The notes under the pieces: generated by a model
Database searches by the model: none
What the model saw: the letters and a program-made list of their open reading frames with translations, nothing else
Told to the model about the DNA's origin: nothing
Part shown: positions 18,133-19,520 of the stretch, piece after piece
Layout of the letters: the number at the start of each line of letters is the position of its first letter
How positions within the stretch are numbered: position 1 is the first letter of the stretch
From: Cerioporus squamosus
Lineage: Eukaryota; Basidiomycota; Agaricomycetes; Polyporales; Polyporaceae
Assembly: GCA_022592435.1 (NCBI GenBank)
Contig: JABYQS010000520.1
Coordinates: forward strand, 1-19,520
Length of the DNA: 19,520 bases
Direction of reading: 5' to 3'
Made by a program: the position numbers and the translations under genes

Positions 18133-19520
18133 ATGTCGTCCGATCCACAACTGGTGGACGACACTACTCCTGCAGTTCAATATGCCCCTGGATGGATCTG
18201 GGACCAGCTCGTCGACGAGGTTGACCACACGAGACACGGTGCTGCAATCTCTGGGCTAACGGCTTCGCTCGGATTCTCTGGTGAGTCGGCAAGCCCTCTT
18301 TCGTCGCTTCTGAGGCTGAATCTCTAGTATAGGTACTGGTATCCAGGTCGTTGGGACCCTTGGTGCCTCGGACTCAAATGGCCAACCCCGTACGACGTAC
18401 ACCATCGATGGCGCTGTGGTCGGCAGCTTCAATGCCCCGTCACGCCCTCCGGTCAGACGCACTACAACGTGACGTTCTTCTCGAAGCTGGATTTGTCCCC
18501 GGGAGACCATGAGATCGTCATCACGAACCTTGACGGGACAAGCCCCAACCACTTCTGGCTGGATTATTTCCTCATCTACAAGTCTCCCCCGCCAAATAAT
18601 GGTCCGTCAATCACCACGACGCCACCCCCACATTCGGTCACAACGACCACAACCTCACACTCATTTTCATCGACACTCACTAAACCTCCGCCGGATCCTT
18701 CCCTTCATCTACGGTGACGTCACCTCATCATCAACCAGCTCCTCCTCTTCTCCAGTTTCGGCTTCGGCTTCGAATTCCATCTCCACGTCGTCTTCGGCAG
18801 CCATCTCAGGCTCGACCACATCCTCCGCGTCCTCTGCCAGCTCTAATGGTACGATTTATCCCGCTCCGCTGCAAGTGTCGCAAACGATATCGGGATCGGG
18901 CTCCTCCGCTGTGAATACTACAACACCACTGGCGACCGTCGAAGCGAATGTGTCGCAGCAGAAGGGCCACACCGATGTGGGCGCCATCGCAGGCGGTTGT
19001 AGCTGGTGGTCTCGCATTGTTGTTCTCCTTGCGTTCGTCTTCCTCTGGAGAAGGCGATACAGGAGGACTCGCGAAGGTACGCAACGATCTCTAGCACACT
19101 CGGTCACATGTTAACAACTCCCGCTGCAGAGATTGTACCGTTTGGGTCAGTATTGCCCCGGGACCGCGATGGCTTCTCCTCGCAGCCATCGAGGCCAAAC
19201 GGTCATGGTGCCAAAGTGCCAGAGATGTACTTCAACCAAGCCGCCTTTGCATCTGTGCACACACCCAATGGCAGCGTATCCGAGTCTTCATACCGTGCAT
19301 CACTTCCGGCCGACACTGCCTTAGTATATGCACAGTATTCAAGGCCCGATCTCGCCATGGGTACCAGTCCCGATACCCCTAACCAAGGCCTCACCTCGCG
19401 CGGCGCCGATGGTCGTCTGGGCACTACGAAGGCGCAAGACTCCACTATACGAGTCTTCATCTCCTCCGACTCGTCCACCACCCACTTATCCCCTCCCGCC
19501 GTCAGCCGGCGTCTCCTCAT
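18133..19520 (+). CDS. Single-pass cell-surface protein: lectin-like ectodomain, Ser/Thr stalk, transmembrane helix (3' end outside window)
   Basis: The start MSSDPQLVDDTTPAVQYAPGW matches a large basidiomycete family that opens with a VDD(T/S)-x-P-x-(I/V)-x-Y-(S/A)-P motif and lacks a classical signal peptide. Introns at 18281-18332 and 19077-19129 fit phase. The ectodomain continues TGIQVVGTLGAS, TTYTIDGAVVGSF, HYNVTFFSKLDLSPGDHEI and HFWLDYFLIY, the pattern of a galactose-binding-like beta-sandwich. Next comes a Ser/Thr/Pro stalk (18590-18950), probably O-glycosylated. A membrane segment follows (AGGLALL and LLAFVFLW in neighbouring frames), then RRRYRRTR as the cytoplasmic stop-transfer signal and a polar tail that is open to the window edge. 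The frame breaks at 18435-18438, where an added C gives APVTPSGQTHYNV. It breaks twice more near 18700-18725, and once each way near 18993-19035. Either a decayed copy or sequence errors would explain this. The family's ligand is unknown. Confidence 0.68.

Overview
This window looks like genomic DNA of an agaricomycete basidiomycete, probably of the polypore kind. The genes are GC-rich and cut by many short (about 47-67 nt) GT-AG introns with CTGAC-type branch points. The recognisable families (Plavaka transposase, DUF6698-like protein, DUF6699 protein, F-box protein, MYND-type protein, a Ser/Thr-rich membrane protein with one lectin-like domain) are typical of that group. All family calls come from reading translations by eye; no search was run.

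Layout. (1) 2-457 (+): 3' end of a probable MYND zinc-finger host gene. (2) About 640-9540: a large class II transposon module. A Plavaka-type transposase with 7-8 introns runs leftward (5744-1007). A second gene starts about 300 bp away and runs rightward (6050-8889); its core resembles DUF6698, with a long repetitive and charged C-terminal extension. Between them lies a divergent promoter with a TATA box, a pyrimidine-rich start block, a perfect 9-bp inverted repeat and clustered GACGCG words. Short tandem arrays sharing the core TATGRTAGCAC flank the two genes (799-869 and 9342-9425). A degenerate candidate terminal inverted repeat lies further out (635-647 and 9529-9541). (3) 11366-9642 (-): an F-box protein gene that converges on the transposon. 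(4) 13893-12889 (-): a DUF6699 protein with a proline-rich N-terminus. (5) About 13.9-18.1 kb: no confident gene; fragments of a possible broken gene lie on the minus strand near 14.0-15.3 kb. (6) 18133-19520 (+): a membrane-anchored cell-surface protein running off the window.

The main system is the transposon. Transposase and accessory gene are divergent and share a promoter region. Arrays with a common core lie at both ends, and a rare palindrome, TATGCGCATA, sits once in a transposase intron and twice in an accessory-gene intron. This is reminiscent of CACTA-type elements, where a second protein binds subterminal repeats. That role for the DUF6698-like protein is inference.

A caution runs through the window. 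Several genes need one extra base, usually a C on the coding strand in a C-run, to keep the conserved frame. Because this happens both in the transposon and in an unrelated host gene, sequencing or assembly indels are at least as likely as pseudogenisation.
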